Shown here in pieces: positions 38,657 to 48,365 of a stretch of 64,000 nt of DNA (position 1 is its first letter; every line of letters starts with the position of its first letter). This DNA comes from Methyloceanibacter sp. wino2 (GTDB lineage: Bacteria > Pseudomonadota > Alphaproteobacteria > Rhizobiales > Methyloligellaceae), in contig NZ_CP028960.1 in NCBI RefSeq assembly GCF_003071365.1, positions 1,054,001 to 1,118,000 on the forward strand, given 5' to 3'. The notes beneath the pieces were generated by a model. The model was given only the letters and a program-made list of their open reading frames with translations. It searched no databases and was not told where the DNA came from. Made by a program: the position numbers and the translations under genes.

Positions 38657-41110
38657 CTACTGCGCGCTTCGCTGCTCCATGACCTGCTTGGTCAAGGCCT
38701 CGACCAGCGACTTGACCTCGGGATTGGCCGGGTCCGCCTTGGCCAGGCGCTGCGCATAGACGAGCGCGCCCTTCAGATCGCCTTCCGCGCGGGAGTAGTT
38801 CACGAGCGCAGTCAGGACATCCGCATTTTGGGGGTGCCGCTCAAGGCCCGACTTAAGAGCAGCGATCGCCTCGGCACGTTTGCCGATCGAGTTGAGCCCC
38901 ACCGCATAGACGTACGTGTAGCGCACCCGATCCGGCTCCAGTTCCGCCGCTCGTGCCAGTTCCGCGATGGCCTCGTCGGACATCTTCTGGCGGACCAAGG
39001 CCAGCCCCAGCGCATGGTGCAGCCCCCCGTCATTCGGCGATAGGCGTAACGCTTCACGCAGGACTGCGATCCCCTCCTCGTCGCGCCCTTGCGCGCGGTA
39101 CAGATCGGCTAGATTGACGGCACCCGGCGTGAAATGCGGGCTGAGATCGAGGGCCGTCTTGTAGGCGCTCTCCGCCTTGTCGAGCTCTCCCTTGCGGATG
39201 TAGTAGCGCGCCAGCAATGACTGGGACTCGGGCCGGTCCGCATTCAGCATCTGCGCGGCCACGAACTCCTTCTCGGCCTTCTCGAGACGCGTGCGGTCGG
39301 CCTCCGACAGGTTCGGCTCCGGCGTTCCGGCAAGCAGGAAGCCTGCCCCGCCTCGCACCCCGCGAACCGGATCGTCGAGGAGCGGTGCGATGAGCGGCCA
39401 GAGCTGCTCCCCGGACGCGGTCTCCAGATGATCGAGGGCCGCGAGCCGCACAAGCGGATCGGGATCGGACAGCCCTTTGCGAACGACGTCCCCGGTCCGC
39501 TCGGACGGATACGCCGTCAGTTCCTCCACGGCGCTTGCGCGAACGAAGGCCGGCACGGCGTCATCCTCGGCGACGGCTGCGAGCAAGGCCGCGGCGTCGG
39601 GGGCGCTGGTCCACGCCGCATGGAAGGCCGGACCAAAGTTCTGATAGCCCTTGCGCTCAGGTCCATACCAATCCTCGATGGATTTGGCAGCCCACGCGGC
39701 GGTCTTGTCCGTGTGACAATCGGTGCAGGCGTTGTCGACACCGAGTATCACCGACAGGTCCGGCCGCGGCACGCGGAAGGAATGGTCGTGCCGCGTGTCG
39801 ATGACCATGAACTCGCGCGCCGGCATGTGGCAGGAAATGCAATTCGGCGCGTCGGCGCCTTGGTGATGGGTGTGGCTGGGCTCCGCGTAGCTTCCCGCGT
39901 GGCACTGCGTGCAGACCTCCGCCGCCGGCGCGCGCAGCCTTGCGCTGTGCGGATCGTGGCAATCGCTGCAGGTGACACCCGCCGCGAACATCTTGGACTG
40001 TTTGAACTGGCTGTAATTGTAGACCTCGTCGAGCATCTGCCCGTCGGCCTGGAAGAGACCGCGCGAGATCAGCGCCACTTGATGGCTGTCCGCAAGAGGG
40101 TGGCCCGGCACGAACGCCTCGGAGAGGATCCCACGGCGCGCATGACAGCGTCCGCACATCTCGACTTCCTTGCGGACACTCATCGGCGGCGCGCTGCGCT
40201 TGGGTTGTTTCGTCTTGGGGTCCAGGGACCACGAGACACCCTTCCGTTCGTCGAAGCGGACCAGGAGACCGAGCGCGTTGTCGTCGGCCGATGCCTTGGC
40301 ACCCTCTTCGGCCCAGACGACATGCGCCGAGCCTTCCCCGTGGCAGGCCTCGCAGCCGACCGTGATTTCCTTCCAGGTCGTGTGGTAGCGCTTTGTCTTG
40401 GGGTCGTAGTTCTTGGCGACGCCGGTCGAATGGCACTCGGCGCACATGAAGTTCCAATTCTGATTCAGCTTGGTCCAGTGCAGCGGATCGTCGTGGCCGA
40501 TCTTCTCGTCGGGATAGAGGTGAAACCAGCGCTGCCCGCCTTCCGCCGCGGGCCGGCTGTCCCAGGCGATGGTCAGCGCCTGTACGCGCCCATCCGGGAA
40601 CTCGATGAGATATTGCTGCAGCGGATCGAGGCCGAACGTGTATTTGACCTCGAAGGTATCGAGGATGCCGTCAGGCCCGTCGGTCTCGACGAAGAACTTG
40701 CCGTCTTTCTTGAAGAACCACGACGTCGTTCCGTAATAGTCGAACGTGGTGCCGCTAAAGTCCCCCAGCACCGTGTCCACTGTGGCATGGGCCATGGCAT
40801 GGGCGTGCTGCGACGGCTGCCACAGCGTCCCCACCTCTTGGTGGCACCCAATACAAGTCTCGGTGCCGACGAAACTCAACTGGCTGGACGAACTAGAACC
40901 GGGGTCGCCCGCGCGGTCGGCGGTCGCCGCTGGCTCCGACGCGAGGATGTTCGCGATAAGCCCGATGGCCAGAACGGCCATGGCTGCCAGCGCGGCGACA
41001 CCGATCAGCAGGAAGAGTTTCGACCGCAAAGGCAACGCCGGACCATCGGCGCGCGCCGGCGCGTCGTTCGACGGCTCACTCATGCCGGAAGTCTTGCGTC
41101 GGCTGTCCAA
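38657..41110 (-). CDS. Eight-haem c-type cytochrome with HEAT-like and TPR repeats
   Basis: 817 aa. One N-terminal transmembrane helix (about residues 28-52), then eight CxxCH haem sites in order: CIGCH, CAECH, CEACH, CGRCH, CSDCH, CTQCH, CISCH and CTDCH, in the first 470 residues. A HEAT-like segment (about 520-600) and at least four TPRs (ARYYIRKGELDKAESAYKTAL and similar) follow. The protein should be anchored facing the periplasm. The TTG start at 41110 has GGAG five bases upstream; an ATG at 41083 (MSEPSNDAP) is the alternative. The redox partner is unknown, and no reductase motif identifies it as nitrite or tetrathionate reductase. Confidence 0.88.
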   Translation of the reverse strand: MDSRRKTSGMSEPSNDAPARADGPALPLRSKLFLLIGVAALAAMAVLAIGLIANILASEPAATADRAGDPGSSSSSQLSFVGTETCIGCHQEVGTLWQPSQHAHAMAHATVDTVLGDFSGTTFDYYGTTSWFFKKDGKFFVETDGPDGILDTFEVKYTFGLDPLQQYLIEFPDGRVQALTIAWDSRPAAEGGQRWFHLYPDEKIGHDDPLHWTKLNQNWNFMCAECHSTGVAKNYDPKTKRYHTTWKEITVGCEACHGEGSAHVVWAEEGAKASADDNALGLLVRFDERKGVSWSLDPKTKQPKRSAPPMSVRKEVEMCGRCHARRGILSEAFVPGHPLADSHQVALISRGLFQADGQMLDEVYNYSQFKQSKMFAAGVTCSDCHDPHSARLRAPAAEVCTQCHAGSYAEPSHTHHQGADAPNCISCHMPAREFMVIDTRHDHSFRVPRPDLSVILGVDNACTDCHTDKTAAWAAKSIEDWYGPERKGYQNFGPAFHAAWTSAPDAAALLAAVAEDDAVPAFVRASAVEELTAYPSERTGDVVRKGLSDPDPLVRLAALDHLETASGEQLWPLIAPLLDDPVRGVRGGAGFLLAGTPEPNLSEADRTRLEKAEKEFVAAQMLNADRPESQSLLARYYIRKGELDKAESAYKTALDLSPHFTPGAVNLADLYRAQGRDEEGIAVLREALRLSPNDGGLHHALGLALVRQKMSDEAIAELARAAELEPDRVRYTYVYAVGLNSIGKRAEAIAALKSGLERHPQNADVLTALVNYSRAEGDLKGALVYAQRLAKADPANPEVKSLVEALTKQVMEQRSAQ

Positions 41111-41167
41111 AATGGCTCCGCTCGTAGGGGCGCGTCAGGCGGCTAAGGATAGGACATTTCCACGAAG

Positions 41168-41195
41168 AACGGGCAGGCGCTAGCACCTGCCCGTT
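41168..41195 (-). terminator. Hairpin downstream of the exported 139-aa gene
   Basis: Perfect ten-base inverted repeat AACGGGCAGG / CCTGCCCGTT with an eight-base loop. The run of T after it on the minus strand is weak (TTCTTC), so it may be a partly factor-dependent terminator. Confidence 0.55.
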
Positions 41196-41245
41196 GCATC
41201 AAAGTTCTCTGGTCCGGCAGCGCTCTGCCGGCCTTTGTAACCGAG

Positions 41246-41665
41246 CTAGAAACTGTCCACGCAGTCGCCCGTCAGAGACAGCGTCGCATCGGCTGTGGTG
41301 ATGCCGGCGCGAATCTTACCCGTCTTCTTGGAGATGGCCGCGCTGAACGAGCGGGGCGACTCTTTGTTCTGACCGATCCCATGGAAAAGGAGGACATCGC
41401 CCATCTCCTCCATGTTGCTCAACTCGATCTCGCGCGGATCGCTGCCGATGTCGTCCGACGTCATGACTTTCTTGTCGAAGTCGAACTTCAGCACCGGCGC
41501 GAGGTTGGCGAAGTCGAGCGACACCCGCTTGCAGCCAGCCACTTCCACGCATTCATACACGTCCGTGACGGCGCACATATAGGTGCCCTCGGCGGCGGAA
41601 ACGGTCGCCGGAACCGCAAGCAGACAAATGAGCCCGAGGCCCGATTTGGAAATCATCGATCGCAT
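41246..41665 (-). CDS. Exported protein of unknown function
   Basis: 139 aa with a signal peptide ending TVSAAEG. The mature domain contains four cysteines (YMCAVTDVYECVEVAGC and GDCVDSF near the end), enough for two periplasmic disulfides, and a beta-rich pattern. AGGAG precedes the ATG by eight bases. It sits 11 bases downstream of another exported-protein gene on the same strand. No family recognised. Confidence 0.6.
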   Translation of the reverse strand: MRSMISKSGLGLICLLAVPATVSAAEGTYMCAVTDVYECVEVAGCKRVSLDFANLAPVLKFDFDKKVMTSDDIGSDPREIELSNMEEMGDVLLFHGIGQNKESPRSFSAAISKKTGKIRAGITTADATLSLTGDCVDSF

Positions 41666-41676
41666 GGTCTGAGCTC

Positions 41677-42084
41677 CTATTGGGTAACGACGTAGCCGCG
41701 GCCTTCAAGGCAGAGCGCCCCGGCCTTGAGATAGTCAGCATAAAGTGCGTTCAAGCGGCGAACATCGGCCGACGTGCGCGTGTTGCCGAAGCCTCCAGCC
41801 GTCCAGCGCGGATCGGTGCCGGCGGACGCTTCGTTCAGCGCGGTCGAGACCTCCATGATGGTCCGGGTCCGAATGCCGGCTTGCTGAGCCGCGAACGTCG
41901 CGGTGGGATCGAAATTCGTCTGCTGAACCGCCCATTCGTGGCAGGCGACCCGGTCCTTTTTGACTTGGGCGTCAGTCGCACCCTCCTTGTAGACCAGCAA
42001 GGCCTGAGCGTTGGCGACGGGGGCGATGACGACGACCATCAGCACGGCCGCGACACCACACAAGACGTGGCTCAATCGTTTCAT
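41677..42084 (-). CDS. Exported protein of unknown function
   Basis: 135 aa beginning MKRLSHVLCGVAAVLMVVVIAPVANAQA (signal peptide, cleavage after ANA). The mature domain is helical with two cysteines (VACHEW and ALCLEGRGYVV) and ends with a GRGYVVTQ motif seen in short envelope proteins. The ATG at 42084 has AAGGA upstream; the longer frame to 42246 has no signal peptide and is rejected. It is paired with the gene at 41246-41665. Confidence 0.6.
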   Translation of the reverse strand: MKRLSHVLCGVAAVLMVVVIAPVANAQALLVYKEGATDAQVKKDRVACHEWAVQQTNFDPTATFAAQQAGIRTRTIMEVSTALNEASAGTDPRWTAGGFGNTRTSADVRRLNALYADYLKAGALCLEGRGYVVTQ

Positions 42085-42278
42085 AGGATCCTTCTCCTTG
42101 GGCAGCGCCGTTACGACGCCGATTTGCTCGGTGCCAACCCGACACCATTGCCGGACACCCCCTCCGAGGCGCCCAACCCTACCGTTGCTATATCGCCTAG
42201 TCCGAGACATTGGGCAACGCATGTTTGGGGCCGCACGCGCGGGCATCGGCTGCCTCGCCGGAATTTGTCCCGTAACGG

Positions 42279-43268
42279 CTATTCTTTCGAAGGAAAGACC
42301 TGACCCCAGTCGTCCTTCATGTCGACCACGATCCAGCCGTTCTCGACGGCCGCATCGAGTGCCTTGTCAAGCCGGCCCACATCGGAATCGCGGTCATAAG
42401 CATATTCGCGTTCCGCATCGGTGTGATGCACGATCATGCCGAAGCGGGATCCATCGCCCGCCGTGGTCCATTGCAGCATTTGGAAATCGCCGTCTGAATT
42501 ACCGGCGGCAAAAATCGGACGCTGGCCGATATGCTCGGTGATGCCGATCGGCTTGCCGGTCTTATCGTCGATGAAGTTGACCTCGGCCAAGCGCGTGACG
42601 GTCGGTACGCCGTCGACGACGTCATACTTGGTCTTGATGCTGGAGCCCACGACTTGCGCCGGTGGGATTCCGTAGACAGGCTCGGAAAAGTTTCGCACGA
42701 ACTCAATGCCGCCGCCGGACACGATATAGGTCGCGAAGCCGTTGTCGCGCAGATAGGACAGCAGCTCGAGCATGGGCTGATAGACGAGCTCGGTATACTT
42801 GCGCTGAAAATGCGGGTCCTTGGTCGCCGCGAGCCAGTCGCCGACGATTGTCTGGAACTGCGCCGGCGTCATGCCCGCATGGCTCGCCATGACGAGCTCC
42901 AGCAGTCCCTTCTCGCCCGAAGCGGCGAGCGTCTTCATGTCGCCTTCGATGGCGGCCTTGAAGGGCTGTTTGTCCTTCCACTCTGGATGTTCGGGCGCCA
43001 GCTCCTTCACGCGGTCGATCGCGAAGATCAATTGCGTGTAGGCGGGCTTCTCCACCCACAGCGTGCCGTCATTGTCGAAGGTCGCGACACGATCGGCGGG
43101 CGGCACGTAGTCGGATCCGCCCTCCTCCGTCACCTTCTCCACGAAGCCGACGATGGCGTCCTTCGTCGGACCGTCGTTCCACGACGGAAGCGGGTCGGTC
43201 GTCTGCGCGTGTGCAGCACCGGCCAACACCATGACTGCGGTGGCGATCGGGATCAGAAGACGCTTCAT
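42279..43268 (-). CDS. Periplasmic HAD-superfamily phosphatase
   Basis: 329 aa with a signal peptide ending AAHAQT. HAD motif I is FDNDGTLWVE (the second Asp acts as acid/base), motif II region IVSGGGIEF and motif IV AGNSDGDFQM are clear; it resembles phosphoserine-phosphatase-like acid phosphatases. It is exported, so it may cleave phosphate esters taken up or released outside the membrane. GGAG lies seven bases before the ATG. It follows the sulfatase gene and a strong terminator on the same strand. Confidence 0.85.
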   Translation of the reverse strand: MKRLLIPIATAVMVLAGAAHAQTTDPLPSWNDGPTKDAIVGFVEKVTEEGGSDYVPPADRVATFDNDGTLWVEKPAYTQLIFAIDRVKELAPEHPEWKDKQPFKAAIEGDMKTLAASGEKGLLELVMASHAGMTPAQFQTIVGDWLAATKDPHFQRKYTELVYQPMLELLSYLRDNGFATYIVSGGGIEFVRNFSEPVYGIPPAQVVGSSIKTKYDVVDGVPTVTRLAEVNFIDDKTGKPIGITEHIGQRPIFAAGNSDGDFQMLQWTTAGDGSRFGMIVHHTDAEREYAYDRDSDVGRLDKALDAAVENGWIVVDMKDDWGQVFPSKE

Positions 43269-43316
43269 TTCAATTCTCCAGATTCAAATGAACTGTCTCG
43301 GATGAACTGTCTCAGA

Positions 43317-43350
43317 CGAAAAAAGAGACCGCCAGTGCTAACTGACGGTC
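43317..43350 (-). terminator. Rho-independent terminator after the first sulfatase gene
   Basis: On the minus strand GACCGTCAGT, a TAGC loop and ACTGGCGGTC form a ten-pair stem (one G-T pair) followed by TCTTTTTT. It separates the sulfatase transcript from the HAD gene downstream. Confidence 0.85.
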
Positions 43351-43368
43351 CCTTGAAAGTCTAACGGA

Positions 43369-44994
43369 TCAGTTCGAGCCCATGCCCGCTTTCAGTTGCT
43401 CCTCGATTTTGCTGAGGTTGAAAGCACCAGGCGTTTGACTGGGCGGGTATTCCTGCATGGTCTGCAGGAATTGAGCCGCCAAGCCTTGCATCGGTACGAG
43501 CACGAATGCTCTGTCGAGCACCCAGTCGTTGTAGGTGTTCGAGTTGTGTTGTGCGCGTTCGAACGGATCGCGGCGCAGATTGAACACCAGAGGGACCCGC
43601 AACTCGACGAACGGCTCGCGCCAGACTTCAAACGCCTTGGCGCGATTCTCCAGGAACACGGCCTTCCAAGGCTTGTAGCGGATGGCGACGATCTGCCCGT
43701 CATCGTTGACATAAATGAACTCATCGCGCGGCGATTCCTCCGCGTCTCCCGTGAAGTACGGCAGCATGTTCATGCCATCGATGTAGTTCTTGTAGGTTCG
43801 GCCCTCCATTTCGACACCGCCGGCAAGCTGTTCCTTGACGTCGGGGTTGCCTCCAACAGCGGCGAATGTCGGCAGCCAGTCCTCATGCGAGACAATGCCG
43901 TTCAGGGTTTTCCCGGCGGGGAAGTGTCCCGGCCAGCGCACGAAGGCCGGTACACGATAGGCGCCTTCCCAGTTCGAGTTCTTCTCGCTGCGGAACGGCG
44001 TCGTGCCGCCATCCGGCCACGTGTTGAAATGCGGCCCATTGTCGGTCGAGTAGAAGACGATGGTGTTGTCGGCGATGCCGAGGTCATCGAGCAGCTTGAG
44101 CAACTCACCGACTTGCATGTCGTGCTCGACCATGCCGTCTTGATACTCATTTCCGGTCTCACCCGAGAGGCCGCGATGTTCTTCCTTCACATGCGTGCGG
44201 AAATGCATACGCGTGGCGTTCCACCACACGAAGAAGGGCTCACCTTCCTCCACAGCATTCTTGATGAACTCCTCCGCCGCAACGAGCGTCTCCTCGTCGA
44301 CCGTCTCCATGCGCTTCTTGGTGAGGGGGCCGGTGTCCTCGATCTTCTGGGTCCCGTCCTCGTGCGCCCAGGAGTGGATCACACCGCGCGGCCCGTACTT
44401 CTCGCGGAAGGCGGGGTCCTTGGGATAGTCCGGGTGCTCCGGCTCTTCTTCCGCGTTCAGATGGTAGAGATTGCCGAAGAACTCGTCGAAGCCGTGATTG
44501 GTCGGCAGATGCTCGTCAAGGTCGCCCTGGTGGTTCTTGCCGAACTGGCCGGTCTTGTAGCCGAGGCTCTTCATCACCGTGGCAATCGTCACATCTGACT
44601 CCTGCCAGCCTTCCTTTGCGCCCGGAAGTCCGACCTTGGTCATGCCCGTCCGGACCGGCACGTTGCCGCCGAGAAATGCGGCCCGGCCGGCGGTGCAGGA
44701 TTGCTGGCCGTAGTAGTCGGTGAAGGACAGACCTTCATTCGCGATCCGGTCGATGTTCGGCGTCTCGTACCCCATCATGCCCTTGCTGTTATGGCTGATG
44801 TTCCAGATGCCGATATCGTCGCCCCAGATCACAAGGATGTTGGGTTTGTCAGTCTTGGTTTCGGACTTGGCGCTTTCGCTTGCCTCGCCGGTGTCTTGCG
44901 CAAAGGCGGGTGGTGCAGAGACTGTCACGGACAGCAAGGCCGCCACTGCCGTCACAAGGCCGGCTCGAGCGAGGCCTCTTATTAGCAGTTCCAT
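43369..44994 (-). CDS. Type I (Cys-type) sulfatase, exported
   Basis: 541 aa with the ATG at 44994 (GGAG nine bases upstream). Signal peptide, then the alkaline-phosphatase-superfamily core. Metal site NILVIWGDDIG; the formylglycine Cys is C100 in CTAGR, a C-x-A-x-R variant of CxPxR; STDNGPH supplies more metal ligands. It should hydrolyse sulfate esters in the periplasm. Activation needs a formylglycine-generating enzyme, which is not in this window. The substrate is unknown; the architecture also resembles phosphonate/choline-sulfate relatives. Confidence 0.9.
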   Translation of the reverse strand: MELLIRGLARAGLVTAVAALLSVTVSAPPAFAQDTGEASESAKSETKTDKPNILVIWGDDIGIWNISHNSKGMMGYETPNIDRIANEGLSFTDYYGQQSCTAGRAAFLGGNVPVRTGMTKVGLPGAKEGWQESDVTIATVMKSLGYKTGQFGKNHQGDLDEHLPTNHGFDEFFGNLYHLNAEEEPEHPDYPKDPAFREKYGPRGVIHSWAHEDGTQKIEDTGPLTKKRMETVDEETLVAAEEFIKNAVEEGEPFFVWWNATRMHFRTHVKEEHRGLSGETGNEYQDGMVEHDMQVGELLKLLDDLGIADNTIVFYSTDNGPHFNTWPDGGTTPFRSEKNSNWEGAYRVPAFVRWPGHFPAGKTLNGIVSHEDWLPTFAAVGGNPDVKEQLAGGVEMEGRTYKNYIDGMNMLPYFTGDAEESPRDEFIYVNDDGQIVAIRYKPWKAVFLENRAKAFEVWREPFVELRVPLVFNLRRDPFERAQHNSNTYNDWVLDRAFVLVPMQGLAAQFLQTMQEYPPSQTPGAFNLSKIEEQLKAGMGSN

Positions 44995-45271
44995 GGGACG
45001 CTTCTCCTGTACTTGTTCTGTCGGGCCGTTGAATTCTCTTCTGACCCAATTGGTTAGTCGGGCTCTGATGACCAACTACACGTAGAGTGTAACCGTCGTT
45101 TGGCGGTTTCTCTAATCGGGATTGAGGGCGCAGCCTTGTCAGTTCGCGACAGCAATGCCTTTCAAGAGAGCCGCATTCCGACCACAGAGGAAACGTCCAA
45201 GAGAGGTTCGAGGTTGCGTCCGTGCACGCGAGGCGAAGCAGAGCGTAACCGCTCGCCTGTGACCGCCGGCG

Positions 45272-46408
45272 TTACCAGCGGAGGGCGACCTCGGCGATGG
45301 GACCGTGCAGCCAGGCACTGATGCCAACGTCGCCTCTCGGCGTCTGGTCCTCGTAGCTAAGCCACAAGGCCTTGTACCCGAGCGAGGTCGTCGTATCGAA
45401 GCCCCACAACGTCCCCTCGATGTCGTAGGTCAGCACGATCTGGCTGGAGAGACCCTCTTCGACGTTGTAGCCGCCGAAGTCCCCGGTGGCCGTAACGGAG
45501 TGGCCGTTCCCGAAGTCGTGCTGAAGGCGCAAGGCGATGGTGGGATCGACCCAATCCAAATTGTCCGTTCCGACAAAGGCGAACTGATCGTTGAACTGCT
45601 TGCCGTCGATCCGGAGCGCGTGCCGGAGCAGTTCCAGCCGAAACTTTTCGACCGCCTGGAGCGCCGCAAGGGCCTGACCGCGATCGTCGACGCGCTTAAG
45701 CCGCTTCTCGAGCTGGGCGACGCGCCGTTCGCGTCCCTTGTCCCCTGCGCGAATGATCTTACGGTCCAGATCCTCCCGGCGCACGTCATTCAGGGCGGCG
45801 AGCGCCTGGAGCCGCTGTTCCTGATTCTCGATCTTCTGGATCCGGCGCTCGATGGTGTTCGCGAGCTTGCCCAAGCGAACCTGAGCCGCGGCGTCGATTT
45901 GTGCCTTGATCCGAATCTCCTGCTGGATGAAGCGCATGCCCGCGCCGACCTCGAGCGTCGTATTGCCCTGCTCTCCGACGAAGTCGGCCACCTCGTAGAA
46001 GCCGCCGAACTGATAGACACCGAGCGAATAGTCCGTCTCGGTTGGTCCCGACACGCCGACTTTCAGAATGGGAATGGGCTCGGCCTCCGACGCGAAGTCG
46101 TTGCCGAAAGCGAACTTCGCGTAGAGCGCGTCGCCCCAGAACGAGAACTTGCCCCGGCTGACTTCGAAATTGACCATGACCGGGGGCGCATCGAAATTCT
46201 CGATGAGGTCGATCGGTGTCGCGTAGATATTGAAGTCTTCGCCATTGGCGTCGGTGCTGCCCTGCACCCACGGAAACCAGCCGTAGAATCCGCCTGTCAC
46301 GGTCCACTCGGAGGGAGACGACACAGTGTCTTCTGCTTGAGCGGCTAGGGGCGATAAGCTGCCAATGAGCAGGCCCCCGATCAGGCTCAAACCGACGCTA
46401 CGCCACAT
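45272..46408 (-). CDS. Outer-membrane beta-barrel protein with a coiled-coil insert
   Basis: 378 aa; the ATG at 46408 has GGGGAG just upstream. Signal peptide (ending AAQAED), an N-terminal set of amphipathic strands (WTVTGGFYGWFPWVQG, FSFWGDALYAKF), a highly charged helical stretch in the middle (about 165-250, with ERRIQKIENQEQRLQALAAL), then more strands ending in aromatic ALRW, an outer-membrane insertion signal. Related to porin-like DUF proteins of alphaproteobacteria. It lies between the two sulfatase genes and may bring sulfated substrate across the outer membrane. Confidence 0.75.
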   Translation of the reverse strand: MWRSVGLSLIGGLLIGSLSPLAAQAEDTVSSPSEWTVTGGFYGWFPWVQGSTDANGEDFNIYATPIDLIENFDAPPVMVNFEVSRGKFSFWGDALYAKFAFGNDFASEAEPIPILKVGVSGPTETDYSLGVYQFGGFYEVADFVGEQGNTTLEVGAGMRFIQQEIRIKAQIDAAAQVRLGKLANTIERRIQKIENQEQRLQALAALNDVRREDLDRKIIRAGDKGRERRVAQLEKRLKRVDDRGQALAALQAVEKFRLELLRHALRIDGKQFNDQFAFVGTDNLDWVDPTIALRLQHDFGNGHSVTATGDFGGYNVEEGLSSQIVLTYDIEGTLWGFDTTTSLGYKALWLSYEDQTPRGDVGISAWLHGPIAEVALRW

Positions 46409-46532
46409 GACAGCTCCCCAATATCGCAATCAGGGAGAGTAATGCCGCTTCGACCTGTCGTTGATCGAATTTCCGCAGGCTCGCGGGATTCCTGAGGACT
46501 GTTGCATGGAAACAACAGCTTAGGACCATTGT

Positions 46533-46573
46533 AAAAACCGAGACGGGGCACGCCGTTGCCGGCGCACCCCGTC
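46533..46573 (-). terminator. Strong rho-independent terminator after the second sulfatase gene
   Basis: On the minus strand a 14-pair GC-rich stem (GACGGGGTGCGCCG / CGGCGTGCCCCGTC) closes a GCAA tetraloop and is followed by TCGGTTTTTAC. Confidence 0.9.
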
Positions 46574-46604
46574 ACGTCTCCTCGCAGTCCTCTGAGCTGC
46601 GTTC

Positions 46605-48365
46605 CTAGTTCTGGAAGCGCCCGAAGCCGTGCTTCTTGATCCAGGCCTTCACCGCCATTTCGCCAATGGGGATCGTGTCGTAGATCGGCGGATTGTTGGA
46701 CATGAAGCCGACCTTGAACTGGGGCGGATACTCGAACAGCTCCTTCAAGTACCAGCCGCCAGTCTCGCCCAACGGCACCGCCATCGGGATATGACGGACG
46801 CCGACCGAGACGTCTTCCTGCGGGTTGGTATAGAGATTGACCACGACCGCACCGCCGGTGTCGGTGAAGACAGACCCGGAAAAGCCCCCCGTATAGCCGC
46901 GCTTCATGATGCCGTCCTCGATCTGGCCCGTGATCGTCGCCTTGAACTCGTCGATCCGGATCGCGGAGTAATACTGGTTCATCGTGTAGATGCGGCTGCG
47001 CCGGGCCGACAGCCCCTTGTCGGCGACCAGGAAGGCCGCTTGGTCGACACCGTCGATATAGGTCTTGTCTGAGAAGAGCCCAGCAAGCTTGGCACCGGGA
47101 TAGCCTGCAAGATGCAGCGCCGTCGGCAAGATGTCCGCCAAGTCGAACAGTTGATCCGACTTGCGCGACGGGATCATGCCCTTCCAATAGACAAAGGTCG
47201 GCACACGGACGCCGCCTTCCCAGCTGGACCCCTTGCAGCCCCGGAACGGGGTGCGGCCGCGCGGCGGAATTTCACACTCCGGCCCATTGTCCGACGTGAG
47301 AATCACCAGCGTGTTCTCCGCTTCGCCGATTTCCTCCAGCCTCTTCATGAGGCGGCCGAAGACATAGTCCATGCGCACCATGCAGTCCGAGTAGACCGTG
47401 CGCGCCATGGAACGGCCCGCCCACTCGTCCGACGGATAGTTGTCGAAATGGCAGCCGCGCGTCGCGTGATAGAGGTAGAACGGCTTGTCGGAGCCCTTCA
47501 TCTTGTCGAGGAAAGCCAGGCTGACATCCATCCAGTGGGTATCGAGATCCTTGATGTAGTCGAGGTCGATGAGCTTGCCGTTCTGACACTTGTCCTTGTC
47601 GGCCGGCGTGCAATGCACCTCGTAATGATTGAAGTTGTCCTCCTCCATCATCTTGAAGCGATCCGGCGATAGCGCGACTTCCGGATTGAAGTAGACATCG
47701 CGCCACTCGGTGTACATGTCAGACACGCCGAGAAAGCCGATGTAGTCGTCATAGCCGACGTTCTGCGGCAGGGAGCCCGTGTTCTCGCCCATGTGCCACT
47801 TGCCGACGCCCTGGGTCACGTACCCTTCCTTCTGCAGGAGCATGGGCATGGTCGTGGCGCCATCGAGCCCCCCGGCCTCGCCGTACATCGGCGGCCGCAG
47901 AATGCCGTGATGCAGCGGGTTCTGGCCCGTATGGATGGTCGCGCGGGTCGGCGAGCAGGACGGCGTGGAGTAGGCCGACGTGAGAATCAAGCCCTCCGCC
48001 GCGTATCGATCCATCTCGGGCGTCGCGTTGCCGACGGAAACGCCGCCGCCGTTGAAGCCAGGATCCATCCAGCCGACGTCGTCCAGGAGGAAGATCAGGA
48101 TATTCGGCTTCTTGCCCGTCTTTTCGGCCAGCGCCGCCAGCTTCTCGGCGGCGTTCTCCTCGAGCTTCTCATGCCGGATCACCGGGTACATGTTCGGGGC
48201 GGGCTTTTTGGCATCGAGATGCATGTACTGTTCAGGATGATTGTAGCCGGGGGCGGTCGTCGGCCCGGTCGTCGATCCTCGAATATTCGATTGTGCGGCA
48301 GCAGCGCCGCCGATCAGGCACAGCAGCGCGGCCGCGCAGAGCCCTGTCGAAACTTGCCGGAACAT
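46605..48365 (-). CDS. Type I (Cys-type) sulfatase, exported
   Basis: 586 aa with the ATG at 48365 (AAGGA upstream; MFRQVSTGLCAAALLC signal peptide). Metal-binding NILIFLLDDVGW, the sulfatase signature CSPTR with C137 as the formylglycine precursor, GKWHMGE, and TSDNGPECE. It is a canonical CxPxR enzyme, somewhat different from the neighbouring CTAGR sulfatase, so the pair probably acts on different sulfate esters. Exported to the periplasm. Confidence 0.92.
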   Translation of the reverse strand: MFRQVSTGLCAAALLCLIGGAAAAQSNIRGSTTGPTTAPGYNHPEQYMHLDAKKPAPNMYPVIRHEKLEENAAEKLAALAEKTGKKPNILIFLLDDVGWMDPGFNGGGVSVGNATPEMDRYAAEGLILTSAYSTPSCSPTRATIHTGQNPLHHGILRPPMYGEAGGLDGATTMPMLLQKEGYVTQGVGKWHMGENTGSLPQNVGYDDYIGFLGVSDMYTEWRDVYFNPEVALSPDRFKMMEEDNFNHYEVHCTPADKDKCQNGKLIDLDYIKDLDTHWMDVSLAFLDKMKGSDKPFYLYHATRGCHFDNYPSDEWAGRSMARTVYSDCMVRMDYVFGRLMKRLEEIGEAENTLVILTSDNGPECEIPPRGRTPFRGCKGSSWEGGVRVPTFVYWKGMIPSRKSDQLFDLADILPTALHLAGYPGAKLAGLFSDKTYIDGVDQAAFLVADKGLSARRSRIYTMNQYYSAIRIDEFKATITGQIEDGIMKRGYTGGFSGSVFTDTGGAVVVNLYTNPQEDVSVGVRHIPMAVPLGETGGWYLKELFEYPPQFKVGFMSNNPPIYDTIPIGEMAVKAWIKKHGFGRFQN

